Assembly (NCBI GenBank): GCA_018806985.1
Contig: JADANN010000450.1
Span: 1,792,835 to 1,856,834, forward strand
Direction: 5' to 3'
From: Angiostrongylus vasorum
Lineage: Eukaryota; Nematoda; Chromadorea; Rhabditida; Metastrongylidae
DNA: 64,000 nt
Shown: piece after piece, positions 39,131 to 50,706 of the stretch
How the letters are laid out: each line of letters starts with the position of its first letter
Numbering within the stretch: position 1 is the first letter of the stretch
The notes under the pieces: model-generated
Database searches by the model: none
The model's input: only the letters and a program-made list of their open reading frames with translations
What the model was told of the DNA's origin: nothing
Program-made: the position numbers and the translations under genes

Positions 39131-40204
39131 CCTCCTTTATTACTCTGTGTGGTCGCGAAAACCCTAGAACAATGAAGCTTAGACACTACAAGGGATCCGA
39201 ACAAGGTTATCATGGACAGTTTGGAAAATATTGATCGAACTCTTTCAAAAGGGACGACAACTGAAATCACAAGTCAATCGAAATGATAACAAATATCGGA
39301 GTTATCCGAAACGTCCATTGTAGATTGATCTAGTGAGATTTCTTAGAGACCTAATGCCTCTAAACACAAGTCAGACAATACAAAAAGATCGATAGGATTT
39401 CACATTCTATCGCCCACAAGGTCCTATCAACCCCATAAGGTAGGCCCAGCAAGCAGTACTTCCAACGAACAGACGATGACATTGCCATAGCTGGACGATC
39501 GATATTGGTCATGCTCCAGTCGCACGAACAACGCAGATTCCACGTGAGTGTACCGTATAGCTGTACGGGAATGATGGTCCTAGAACGAAAATATGAATGG
39601 AATCTCTAGCATGAGGATATGTGAAGATTTTTTTGCGAAGCAACTTTGGTGGACACTGCTCGAGCTACTCGAGTATGATAATCCCCGAGAGCCAGTAGAT
39701 TCTGGAAGCGCCATGTAAAATCAGAAGCCGAAGACGTGGACATTGCTGGAATCGGTCCTTTAATGAATCGAAACCGCGCCGCGAGCAGGTCGCGCCGCGG
39801 CGATATCCCTAGCGCTGCGACGATTTTAGCGCGTCGTCGATTCGTGATGTACCTTGTATATTTCCGTCTATTACAAAGGAACTGAGGGCCCCGGATTTCA
39901 CGGCGCAACCCAGAATCGGGTATGTGAAGGTGCTGAATTCGTATTCAGTGGAATTCCAACATGGCTAGCTTTTTAGGAAGATTTGAGCTTTTTTCCGTCA
40001 GCTGCGATTTCATGTGCATCCTTTTTTCCTTAGACTGAATTATTTGTACAAGGATTTATTATGTTACTGAACGGTAACATATCGATTTTTATGTTTTTTG
40101 TCTTTTTTAACCAATAACGCCCACTGGGTGGAGTACGAGGAATTTTTTCGTCTGCTGCGGACCTTCTGGTTTTTTTAGGCATTAAGAAAATGATCTTTTT
40201 AAAG

Positions 40205-40345
40205 ACAGGGACCCGAATGGTGCAGTGGTGAACGTGGTAGACTCCGGAAAGGGTAATAACGCGTTTTATCTCCTCCACAAACACCTGTAGTCCGGAGTTT
40301 TTCAAATGTCTCGGCATCATTGTGGTTTTTGAGACTTTGTTGTAT
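40205..40345 (+). repeat. Family D repeat fragment
   Basis: ACCCGAATGGTGCAGTGGTG, the GTAATAACGCGTTT block and CTCGGCATCATTGTGG match the D family. Confidence 0.5.
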
Positions 40346-40524
40346 TGTAATATGGGTATCAGTGGGGATTGATATGGTACTACTTGCTTTGTGTCACTGT
40401 GGTTCATATTGCAAATGAATTACTCTCAGCGCTTGAAGTATTTTTGCAGCCATTGTTGAGCTTAGTTTGGTGTTTTGTAATCCCCACATTCCATAATCAA
40501 AGTGGTTAAAACGAACTAACGGTT

Positions 40525-40800
40525 GACTCAAAAGATTCACTTTCTATAAACCTCGGTTCTTATGAACAGCGTTTTTTGAGCCCATGCTAGGTTGGTGTAG
40601 ATGTTCTTATTGTTGTTGTCGTCTTTGTTCAAAAGGCTGACGTTTTGGCGACTTCGCGTTCCTGAGAGCCGTCCTGTTGCTTCGAGGAGTTTGGCGAAAT
40701 CGCCAAAACGTCCGCCATTGAACAACGAAAACAACAACAACAATAAGAACATCATCAGCTAAAAAAGGCATTTCTGTAAGAACATGTATATAGAAGCAAC
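40525..40800. mobile_element. Short inverted-end element, Penelope-derived
   Basis: Same layout as at 2505 and 25918: tail GATTCACTTTCTATAAACC, arms with GTTGTTGTCGTC.. and ..AACAACAACAACAATAAG, and paired motifs at 40636-40670 (minus) and 40681-40715 (plus) separated by only about 10 nt. The centre is nearly absent, leaving an almost perfect foldback. Confidence 0.6.
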
Positions 40801-41454
40801 AGTTGTTAGTTAAATTACCGGTCAAGGAACGTTTTCAAAAGAAGGCTTTTCATAGACCATTAAGTGTAGAGAGTTATTTTTTCCAAGTTAATCTGTACTG
40901 TTTTGATCTGCTTTCGACTAGCTGTCGAATGTACACAGTAAGGTAGGAAGAAATCCTAGACCCCACTAGACAAATTGGACACCATGGGTTAGTAGCACTT
41001 TTCTGTATATGTTGGTGCAAGTCTTTTTGAAGCCAACTGTCATCAAGACTTTGAAGTTTAAACAGTTTCATGTAATCTATAGGGCGCCTTAGAGATTGTA
41101 ATAGATGCTTATCTTGCGGGTGGATTTAACGTCTTCTGAGTCTGTTAGGTTACTTTGTTCAGTTACGAAAGCTCTATAATAGACATTTGGATAGTCCATC
41201 TTGACGACTTGTGCAGTACCCAAGCTTTTCATTCTCTTCTTTCCCTCACAGTTATGAATAGTCGTCAGAAGCACAACACACAGCGTACGGAACAGACAAG
41301 TAAAAGGTAATTAGTAGGATTTATTCAGTAAGATTTCTTGGAAAAGATGACTATACGCGAAGTTCTTCATGAGCTACAATCTTAATTCTGATGACATGTT
41401 GTCGTTTTGGTTTCCATTTTATGATTTGCCATTGTTAACAACTACTCAGTGGGA

Positions 41455-41893
41455 CAGCTAGCGCAGTGGTAATGATGCCGTTCATCACAAGAGCGGTTCT
41501 AGTTCGATCCCGCACCGCATTCAGCAAGGCTCTTCCATCAGTGGTAGTGAAATTGGTACCAGACTTGTTTCGGAGCAGTTTGAGAGGAGAGAGAGAGAAG
41601 TTTTTGTTTGACAGGGGATTTCCTCCAGTCCACGTGGGAACGCACTTGCGCGGCTATCACAAAACTCGAGAGAAAATAAACTTACCACGTACATATAACA
41701 ACATTCACAACGACGACAAAAATCCTCAAGCGGAAGCCGAATCGACGTGGAAATGCTCAATAACCATTGTGGAGTGGAGACAGCCGGGCTGAGGCGTTCC
41801 CTCATGGATAAAAAAGACAGTGTCGGGACGGGATCGAACTTGAGCCTTTGCTTCCTGATCGGCGGCATCACTAACCACTGCGCTATTCCACCA
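41455..41893. repeat. Composite of two tRNA-like heads facing inward
   Basis: On plus, a family-B head (GACAGCTAGCGCAGTGGTAATG) at 41455 with body to about 41760. On minus, a different tRNA-like head (family C, AATAGCGCAGTGGTTAGTGATG, with GTTCGATCCC) starting at 41893. The second head is also seen at 5830-6090 (minus). Confidence 0.6.
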
Positions 41894-42032
41894 TAAATAT
41901 TATTGGTTACTGTTGTTGTTGTTATTGCTACTGTTATTGATTAGTAAGTTTTCTGCCGTTCTTGGTACTCGCGTCATTGCAGTTACAACAATGTTAACGT
42001 AACGGGTGGATTTAGTGCGATAATCGCAACAT

Positions 42033-45000
42033 ATGGGTGGAAGCTCGTCCTCTCCTTGGATGAAAAGCCACTCGTTGGCGGATTTAGATCATCTAAAGCC
42101 GACAGCTGAGCAGAGGGCACCCAAGACGAGAAGTAAATTTGCTTCAATGGCACACTCGTCGTCAAAGCATTTATCGAAGTTACCATTTAACTTTAAGGTT
42201 TGTACTTTTTTTCAATCATAACCTTAGTACTGTGTGAATATACATATAATCAAGCATTTTAATCCCAATTAGTGAACTCGATCACCTACCAGTAGGGTCT
42301 TCATTCGTCCTTGTAGCGTGACTTATCGCAGTGACCTTTGCTTGATCTACGAACAAGTGGCTACACATCTGGAATGATTCTCTTTAGTTCCACTGTTCTT
42401 GACAAAGTACCCACGGCCCACGTGCAGTTGGCGAGGCTCACCTATGGCATATGTTAACTCTTATCCAGTCTTGTGTTGCCGATCTTGTCTGGATGTTACC
42501 GTACATCGCAGTCCGGCTGCGAGAAACACTTCCTTAATATTGTGACGCTGTAAACCATTCAGTATATTATATACATATATAATATCAATTTGGCAACTGC
42601 TTAGGGTTTTTTTCGTCATACTTAGGAATGTAACTAAATGCTGGTCGAGTCGATTCTCCCTCGAGCCTTGGGATAACCGTGCTAGAGCTTTCCTACGGAG
42701 ATTAGAAGGAATACGCTGATCCCAAACAACTCTGGCACCAATTTCCGAACCCCCAGAGGGATGAGAGGCTTGATTAGGTCGGGGAGGGTCAAATGAGGAC
42801 TGCTCTCGTGATAGGGCGGCATCACTATCACTGCTCACTATCGTAGGTAACATGTATGTCGAATATAGATGTTTGTGAGTTTTTCAACGTTGTGGCTGCA
42901 TTAATCTAGTTCTATGTTTAGCGTAAAAGTGGCAGTCGTGACAAAGTGAAATCATTTCAAGACCTCATATCTACCTTATCTGTCCACGATGTAGAGACCC
43001 TATACAAGGTGAGTGAACTGTTTTTTGCTTTCTCTTTGTTTTTAATAGCTTTTTTTCTTTTCTTGTTCTTAGGTCTACTGAGTATTTATTTTGCAGTTTT
43101 TTTCGATGCTTGGTGTCCACAACAACATCAAGCAAAATTAGCGTTTATTCCACGTGTTAACACTGCTTGTTATACCATTAAGGCTTAGAATTCAACGACT
43201 AACTTTGTTGGATAAGCGCGTTATATGGTGCATATACGACGCTTGAATAGTGTATCATTTATCTTATGATTAGAAACGAAAGACCCGCATGGTGTGGTGG
43301 TGATCACGTTAGCCCCCGGAAACGGTAAAAGTGTGTTCGTTCCCCACCATACACCTACAGTTCGAAGTTCTGCAAATATCTCAACATCATTATGGTTGTA
43401 TCTTATGGTTCTTGTATGATGTCAACATGTTTCATTATCTCTTCCTTTCCATAGGAACTTGAAACATCGCGGATCCTGTCTGTGCTACAAAAAGAGGCAG
43501 ATTCAGCAAGACCGTCGGTTCCAAATGTTGGAGAACAACTATTTGCAAGTACCAACAAGGATTTCATACTTAAGATTGATGTAAGTACAACCTCTTTTTC
43601 CATGCATCCTATACTCCATCGTGTTCCCACGAATAATTCACGCTTCTAAGGCTGTTTCGTATCCTGTTCATCGTCGCCTACTCGTTTCCCGTTGTGATTT
43701 CATGAAAGAATTGCTAGCAGATAGTGCGATTACTGAATTGATTGTGTCATTTCCTTACGGAAAGCATTTCAGTTATCAAGAAGTGTGGTGGGTTTCAGGC
43801 CATCTTCCTTGTTTTATTTTTTGCCCAGTAGGTTCCAGATGATTCCGTTTTCGGTGTTCCGAATGATGACATAGATTGGACTAAATTTATAACCTTTTTA
43901 TCGCTCTAAGTAGATTTGGCTAGTTTTATCCAAGTTTTATTTAGACTGTTTCAGCTCATTCATTCGATATTTGTATACCGACCAATGGGATGGTGGTGTC
44001 GATGTTCTGGAGTGTTTTCGTGATTGGTTTGGATGTAAGCAAAACTTGTTGACCAGCTTAAAAAAGGCTAAAGATAATGCTCTTCAAGACGGAGATTTAA
44101 CAATTGCATTAACCTCAGCAGTTGCTCTGAGCGATGTATCAATCAAATGTAAGTTCTTGAATAACTTGTTTTCTAGCTTTCAAAGCAAAGTTTTGTTTTT
44201 TATTTCTGCTTCCATTGTTACAAAAAAACTTTAAATTCCGTTTAAATTTTTACAGGACTACTTCAAAAGAGTACTGCATCGTTTTTTCTTTTTAGCGCAC
44301 TTACCGGACTACAGTATTCGATGTGACTCTACCATCGTGTCAGCTAGAAGTGTGGTATTTCAAAGGCTCGTCAAGCATTTTGGCAACAAAAATCAAATTG
44401 TTCTTGATGAAGCTCTGCTTCCACGTGGTTTCGCCCCTGTAGTCATGCATTTTCTGTACACTGATGAACTGGATTTCTCCATGGTTTGTTTTCGATTTTG
44501 TGAGCAGCTACAGTGCATTCTTTTTACGCATACGCATTGGGTTATTTGCTCACATAACCCGTTTTTCACCATTTATTATACGAATGCTGTAGCACTTCTT
44601 GCCTTCGATTCGTTTGCTGGCATCCATAATCTGCGAAGTTCTTTGATCCTTCCAAATATGGGTCTTGCTTCTTTTCGGTTTTTATCTTCATTGTGAATGC
44701 CACTTATTGCTTGTCGAGTTTATTCCTTCCGTAGTCTTGGGAGAGCCAAAGCTAGAGCGTTCCCATTTGGATTGCAGAATGTGGACTGTTTCTAGACAAA
44801 TCTGATACCAAATTCCTGACCTTGTAGGAATGAGAGACTTGGTGGGCCCGGTGCGGGGTCTGGAGCAGCACCGTGCCCATGATGAGCGCCATCACAACCA
44901 TTGCTCTAACCCACCTCCTATTACACTCCACCCCATTGGCATTCGAGTTCTAGTTAAATTTAGACTGACACATTTCTTATAAAAAAATGCTCTATGTATA

Positions 45001-48000
45001 TTCATATATGTATACATATGCGTATATTTATATATACGTGTATATGTGCATACATTCGTGCGTATACACATATGTATATATATGTACATATATACAATAC
45101 ATGCATGTATATACATATATACATGATGTATTTACTTTGGTGAGTTCATCACTTTAGATATGCGATATATCAATTTCACAGTCGTCGCTCTCTGAAGCCC
45201 GTGCCATTGTAGCTGGTCGAAGTCCTCATTCGTCTCTTCATAGAGCGATTCAACTTATTCACATCGCAAAATTTTTTTCTCTTGATAAACTTGTGCAATT
45301 GTGCGAGGATGTTGTCGTTTCTTCCCTGTGTCAGGAAAGTTGCGTATCAATCCTTACCTGGGCTGCTGATGGCGGTTCTGATTATGTTGCACACTGTGCC
45401 CAAAGGTTCGCGCTTATCTCTTTATCCATTTATTAGATTCTGTTTTGACTAATCAAGTTTATCATGCTCTAACATTGGAGAAAATTTAGAAATAACAAGC
45501 AGTTTTTTTTCCAGTTACTTAGAGGCTGAATTCTCCCACATCGCGACTTCTCACTGTTTATTTGACATTACTTTGGAAAGCTTAGTGAAATGTGTGCAGA
45601 GCCAATTCACCCAGGTTTGTCAAGAGCTTTTCAACGCGGTTTAATGTTAATTAGTCTTTTTTTTAATCCATTGTGGAAGATATAGAAAGCGGGATTTATT
45701 TGAAGAAGCAACACTGCTGCTCTCTCTCTCAACATTGTTTCGTTGATTTCAAACACGATATGTGGTGTTATTTCACTATATTACTTGGACACTTGGATGG
45801 CTCGTCCTCATTGGTTGTGCGGGTCCCAGCATAATCTCCATTTTTTCGGAGTTTTGCTGGTTTAGATGTCGTGGTTTCCTGGAGCCCAGTGGTCAGCCTA
45901 GCCAAAGTCTGCCCCAGATCGTCACCTCCACAGACAATCGCAGCCCTTGTGTATCAGGAAGAAATTTGCCACAATGCGAACAGTTTGATACCAGGACGGT
46001 GGTGGATCCTGGTATTGGTTTACTCTTAGTTTGGCTTCCTAATGGAAACGCCGGACTCCTTAGCTTGGGAGACCCAGTCGGGGGACATGAATCCTCCGCT
46101 GTGCTGTACAGCACAGCCCGACATCCAGGAACACCTCCCAGCGACGATGACGAGGTAACCCGTTGGGACGATCTGTTATATGATGTTAAAGAATTGTGTG
46201 TTGTATTCTTCTGGCTGTTAAGTACACGTGAAATTTCTTCTTGTTGAGGGCATTAGAATTTTGACTCATTATTCAAAGCTCTTTAAGCGTTGTTTGATTA
46301 ATAATTGAATTCCTGGAGGAGTTGGAAAGTGTCTCTGCATTGTAGCTACCGTTTCCAGGCCACTGAAGTTGAAATCCTCGAAGCGGTCATTCGATGGGGA
46401 GAACACGAATTATTGCGTCGAATGGAGGAAAGGGAACCTAACGTTGTGGCTGATACAACACATTCAATCAGTCGACGTGGTGTGAAAAGAGGTGATCTCA
46501 GTGAAACAGAATTGCGAGCGATTCTTGCTCCGATAGCTTCACATCTTCGAATCGATTATGTATTGCCGCCTTTTCATCAGGTTGTTGTTTTCGTTTTACT
46601 GTTTGGATATTTCTTAGAATACGGTTACTAACACTCGTTCTGACTTCTTGTTGATTCATTTCGATCAATTACAGAGTCTTAATGCTGCGTACTGTCGAGG
46701 AATCCTTGAACGAGCTCCGTTGCGGTCAGACCTTCTTTGTCCGTCGACATCCGAAATTAATCCTGATATTCATTGGTTCCGACCAGAACAAGATGCACCG
46801 GGACCTCGCTACTACATTCCATATTACAAGGTCGGCTCTTTGCACTTCTTGCGCCGTTGTTTTACTGAGCAGCTGATGAATACATTTTTAGCATTGTGCA
46901 GTGAGTTTAAAGCTTATGTGAGATGTGACCCACTTTAAGCCCGAACTTTTTACAAATTTCTTTTTTTTCTTGATTCTCTACTTTTTCGTTTGTAGATTTT
47001 GCCGTTTATTTTTCTTTTAGTTCGACTCTGAAACGTCAGAAATGCACGCTACCTCTCTAAGCTGCTTATTTCTCACCTAAGAGTGCTCTCGTCTAGCTCT
47101 TACATAGCCATATTATTTATTTTCAACTCTTATATTGCGATCGATTACAATCAATTTCACCAGTAATGACTAACGGAACCATCTCTTAAGAAGTGAAAAC
47201 GATTCACATTGTTGCTTTAAAATGTCAGTTTCAGATTACGAAGGAACACTTGCGCAATATTGGCGAGCGCCATGAGGGTGGCATCTTTCATCCGCCTTCA
47301 ACCGCCAGTTGTACTTTCCAAGTGGTGATCAGTAATCTGTGGCCCGATTTGTTGTGTGAAGAGAACTTTCATGAGGTAATTGTGTTACTATATGGATCAC
47401 AATGCTCATTCATCTGTCATTCATTAATCGTCTTCGATTTTCATGGTTTCTTATTTGACTCCGTTTCATTACTTTCTGTATTGTGAAAATGGGCGCGTGT
47501 AGCCCAGTGGTTAGACGTGCCCTGCAATAGACATGGGTTCGATTCCGCAACACAAGTTCACCAAACCTTCCATATTTCCGGGTTCGGCAGATTGATAGCA
47601 GACCTGTCTGGGAGCTTAACAGCACTGAGACGATACATCGGTAGGTCATCATGAGTGAATGTATAGGCCAAATATGCATTCAATTACCTCTGACGAAGCT
47701 CGACGAAGTCGAATGCTTGCGCATGAGCTTCATCCTTTATGTAGTGCTTTTTCCCTTTATCCTTTATGCTGAAAATGGCGGCCACTTTCTGCTCTTAACA
47801 AACATAGTTCACCTCATAGTAAACTTTATAAATTGAAACAAAAGTCGTTGAAATATGCAGATCCCTGTCAACAATCCACAATGTTTCTTTTCCTACATCT
47901 GTGATGTCCTAATTTTATGCAGCCCAGATATCGCGTTGTCTTCTGTTATGTTTACAGCTGCTTTCGTGTCAGAAATTCCAGTGGTTCAGCTTTGGTTCTC

Positions 48001-48570
48001 AGTTTCTTTAGAAAGCTCATTTCTAAATAACTTTGAAAAAGAAAAATATTTCTGAGAAGTCGTATTCACTCTTAATTAGATCGGCCGGATTTCTCTCTGA
48101 AAGACTTTCAATTCCTTAACTTCTCTGGTGATCCTGGTTGGCAAGTAATAAGTGTTCGATGTGGTTTAGATTCGCTCCAAGATCCTTGTTGCTATTGAAA
48201 GCGCAGATCGACAATACCACGTGCGTTTGTTTCCACGTGTTTTCCATCGTCGAATGGCAATTCACCTGGTATGTTCTAGTTCAATTCTGCTTGATGTAGA
48301 GGTTGCCTACACATTGTACTATTTTACTATGTTTCGATTTAGATTGCACTGCGAGTTTTGAGGACATTGGAAGTTGATCCCGAATGTGTGCGCGTCTACC
48401 TCGCGAGTGATCCGCAGAAAGAAGTTACTACCTCAGAATGCGAAAAATGTGATGGTGCATTTGTCTTCGGTCGACGAGACCAACACTGGCCGGATATTAT
48501 GACTGTCAAGAGAACGGAAGTCTTTACACAACCATACGAAAAGGGCACGTGGGCAAGTTTGATGATATGA
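42033..48570 (+). CDS. BTBD7-like protein with two BTB domains and BACK region
   Basis: Inferred exons: 42033-42197, 42922-43008, 43455-43580, 43651-43791, 43832-43902, 43955-44148, 44296-44483, 45182-45405, 45515-45614, 46359-46580, 46675-46830, 47235-47375, 47923-47944, 48080-48144, 48170-48268, 48343-48570. All phases fit, giving about 742 aa and a TGA stop. Recognisable blocks: PVHRRLLVSRCDFMKELL (first BTB), SARSVVFQRL and IVLDEALLPRGFAPVVMHFL (second BTB), then SEARAIVAG through CEDVVVSSL (BACK-like). The block WGEHELLRRMEEREPN followed by SRRGVKRGDLSETELR is the most diagnostic match to BTBD7. BTBD7 is a cytoplasmic and nuclear regulator of epithelial branching and adhesion in vertebrates; its role here is unknown. 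The long C-terminal tail of the vertebrate protein is absent. Uncertain points: the exon 4 donor (43782 or 43791), the exon 5 donor (no GT fits, so GC is assumed), and the 22-nt exon at 47923, inferred from phase. Confidence 0.92.
42630..42845 (-). repeat. Family B SINE in BTBD7-like intron 1
   Basis: Body block AATGCTGGTCGAGTCGATTC through GGATGAGAGGCTTGATTAGG, and a decayed head near 42840. Confidence 0.6.
43275..43405 (+). repeat. Family D repeat in BTBD7-like intron 2
   Basis: GACCCGCATGGTGTGGTGGTG and CAAATATCTCAACATCAT mark the unit. The GTGGTGGTGATCACG part resembles an A box. Confidence 0.55.
44692..44925 (-). repeat. Family B SINE in a BTBD7-like intron
   Basis: Segments CTTGTCGAGTTTATTCC, CCAAAGCTAGAGCGTTCCC and GGAATGAGAGACTTGGTGG match the family-B body; the head is at about 44920 (GGGTTAGAGCAATGG on minus). 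Confidence 0.6.
45000..45125. repeat. ATATGY-rich microsatellite
   Basis: Alternating purine-pyrimidine repeats (ATGTATATACATATG-like) in a BTBD7-like intron; similar tracts at 185-305 and 37310-37410. Confidence 0.85.
45782..46170 (-). repeat. Family E dispersed repeat in a BTBD7-like intron
   Basis: Reverse complement of the family-E unit, starting at ACTTGGACACTTGGATGG and running to the GGTGTTCC..GGGTGTCGGGCT block. It lies in the intron between exons ending 45614 and starting 46359, and the plus-strand ORF there is not part of the gene. Confidence 0.7.
47488..47765 (+). repeat. Family A tRNA-like SINE in a BTBD7-like intron
   Basis: The only family-A copy of this quality on plus: GGGCGCGTGTAGCCCAGTGG and GGGTTCGATTCCGC heads, then the body and a TTTATCC tail. 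It lies in the intron before the 22-nt exon at 47923. Confidence 0.75.
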
Positions 48571-48789
48571 GTCATTACGGTTTAGTTTTAGAAATTACCC
48601 ATTTGGACGCTTTTCTTCTTGCAGACTACATTCCGTATCTTAAAGTGCCTTTGTAATTATTGAATTTGGTCTTCCTTGAACCAGAAGCAGAGTGCCTGCT
48701 TTCCACTAATGTACAAAGTATTAAGTCATTCAACATGTAATGTTGCTTTTTAATCTTTGATTTAAAATACGTGTTTCTTTTTTTACATG

Positions 48790-49160
48790 GCTCATTTTCA
48801 CATCTGTTATGCAGATCCCAGCACTTCTGGTATTTGATTCGTTTCGTAGCATCCGTCATCCATTGACACCGTTGATCTTTTGCGTATGGGTTTATGGGTT
48901 CATTTGGTGGTTGAGGGTTTTTGTTTTCGTTGTGAATGACGGTGAATGTTGGTTCAGTCGGTTTTGCCTGCAGTCTTGGGATAGCCGTGCTAGAGCGTTT
49001 CGACATGAATTGAAGGGAGTGAACCGTTCGCGGACAAGTCTTGTACCAATCTTCTAACCCCTTAGGGATGGGAAGCTTGGTGGTGAGGGAGCGAAGGTGG
49101 AACTAGTACCGTGCGCATGGTAAACGGCGTCATTACCACTGCCTGGTGCGAGCGACCCTG
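48790..49160 (-). repeat. Family B SINE 3' of the BTBD7-like gene
   Basis: The body blocks GGGATAGCCGTGCTAGAGCG and CGGACAAGTCTTGTACCAATC match other family-B copies; it begins about 220 nt after the stop codon at 48570. Confidence 0.6.
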
Positions 49161-49329
49161 CACGTATCTTACATCATGTTGAACCTCGTTAATCGAGGGA
49201 AGCATCATTGGAATCTTTGTAGGTAAGCCACGAGTTTTTGGGCCCTTAGTAGGTTTCTGGATACTACGAATAAAGATTTTTTTTTACAAAAGAAGTTATC
49301 TAGATATTTGAAATAAATATCAGTCGATA

Positions 49330-49960
49330 GGTTACAGCTTCAGTGGGTGTGCCAGGTTAATCAACGTTTCGTACCGCAATTCTTTACAGTTTCCGTTGTG
49401 GGTTGATGATCTTTGTCGCTTCTGATTGATCAGTGTTGATGCCAAACACTGTTCACAGTGATTTTTTTTCAATTCCTTGGCAACGCGTTCCTGCTCTGCT
49501 GCTTCCAGGAGAGTGTTCAAGTTTTAGAGGAGAATTCCATGTGCTGGGTCCAAAAAGTTGACGTCACTCTCTGATGGAATTTTGGTGTCGAGGTATATTT
49601 CGTGCCTTAGTTCTGTCTTATCACTGTGCAAAACGTGGTGCCTTCTCGTATACATGAATTTTTAGTGCTTTTATAGTATGGTCAAGAAACGGAGCATTTT
49701 TACTCCACCAGAGAGGTGGTAAACAAAATCATAACCACGGCAGATTGTTCTTTTTACTTGATTCCTGCAGCACAAATTTGCCGCTGTTTTCTTTCCGTCT
49801 TCTAATTCATTTAAGTGCTCCAAAGTTGTATTCATATTCTCACGCGTACTTCTTCTGCTTTAGCTGCAACTCGTGCGTTTATTGACATGTTTTTATTCAA
49901 ATGATGATAGCCGTCCTTCAGCTTCCTCATCTTTGTGGCTGTCATCCCATCACGGAGCTT
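49330..49960 (-). pseudogene. Decayed coding sequence, unknown protein
   Basis: Read on the minus strand, several frames are open in turn. One has HLNELEDGKKTAANLCC followed by a region rich in hydrophobic residues. Another has SDKTELRHEIYLDTKIP, and the last is a 60-residue tract with LEAAEQERVAKELKKNHCEQ ending at a stop near 49336. The pieces keep protein-like composition, including a possible helical, charge-rich stretch, but are separated by stops and frame changes. Not recognised; it may be part of the RTE copy that begins around 50100 or an unrelated dead gene. Confidence 0.35.
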
Positions 49961-50099
49961 TCTAAGTTAACGCTGTACCATACGTTCGTTAGCGGTTTTC
50001 TGGCTCAGCGAAACAATGTGGCTAGCTGTTTTCATGGTTTCACATGAAAGTTTAGATCCATGCAAGAAAGTCCTGGTTCTCGTCTTTTTTTATCAAATT

Positions 50100-50706
50100 C
50101 CAGTGACGTGTCGCATGTACCACCAGCCTAGTTTCCGACGTTTTCACGTGCAGAACGATGTGATTTTTGATTTTCGACATATGTTGGTATTTCGAATTCT
50201 TTCATTTTCCTGTGTGACTGAAAATGCTCTGGGATTTCTCTTTTCAAACGCATGTTCAATGGCGTTTGTATCGATCAGATTTCCCTTGTGGACGTGAAAG
50301 GCAAGAAGAATTTTAGGGTGTTCCTCATTCCCTTCACTTCGATGCTGTTGAAAACTCTCGAAGCTCCACTGCTCCTGCTCGTTCATAAAGTTGAGTCGTT
50401 CACCTTGTGGTCATAACCATCGTTATCGTGTTCCGAACATTTCTAAACATCGCTTTTAGTGTGAAAAAAAATCAAGAACAAATCCATTCCTCATGAACAT
50501 AGTCTTTTTGAGATTTAATCGAAAACAATCTTTCAACAGGCCTTGTATAAGTCTGTGACAGTCTGTATAAGTCGACTAACATTCTTTTGCACTGTGCTAA
50601 TGTTTGATATTATGAAACAATATCAAGGAAGCAAAGGTGGTTGTCTTTTACCATTGGTTTTCACTCCCATGACGTACCATTCGTTCTTTTACAACGTTTT
50701 CTACAG
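50100..50706 (-). mobile_element. RTE-like LINE, 3' part of the copy split by the Penelope insertion
   Basis: On the minus strand, 50490-50640 matches the RT region around the KTMFMRNGL segment and the putative AERML helix. 50150-50390 matches the downstream thumb in a shifted frame (NEEHPKILLAFHV against the SIEDVVKRR..TRIRAHLF region of other copies). The break at 50706 is exactly the Penelope target-site duplication. Confidence 0.65.

Noticed and set aside
41089..41274. Possible secreted-protein exon on minus (LCVVLLTTIHNCEG)
   Set aside because: No ATG or acceptor opens the frame, and the splice donor is weak.
43861..43920. U12-type AT-AC intron at ATAACCTTTTT
   Set aside because: No branch-point match, the 3' end is AG, and the phase does not fit the next exon.
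45762..46247. 161-aa plus-strand ORF in a BTBD7-like intron
   Set aside because: It lies entirely within the reversed family-E repeat; other copies do not keep the frame.
47510..47530. A real tRNA gene at the tRNA-like head
   Set aside because: A and B boxes are recognisable, but no acceptor or anticodon stem folds and the body is the SINE family.
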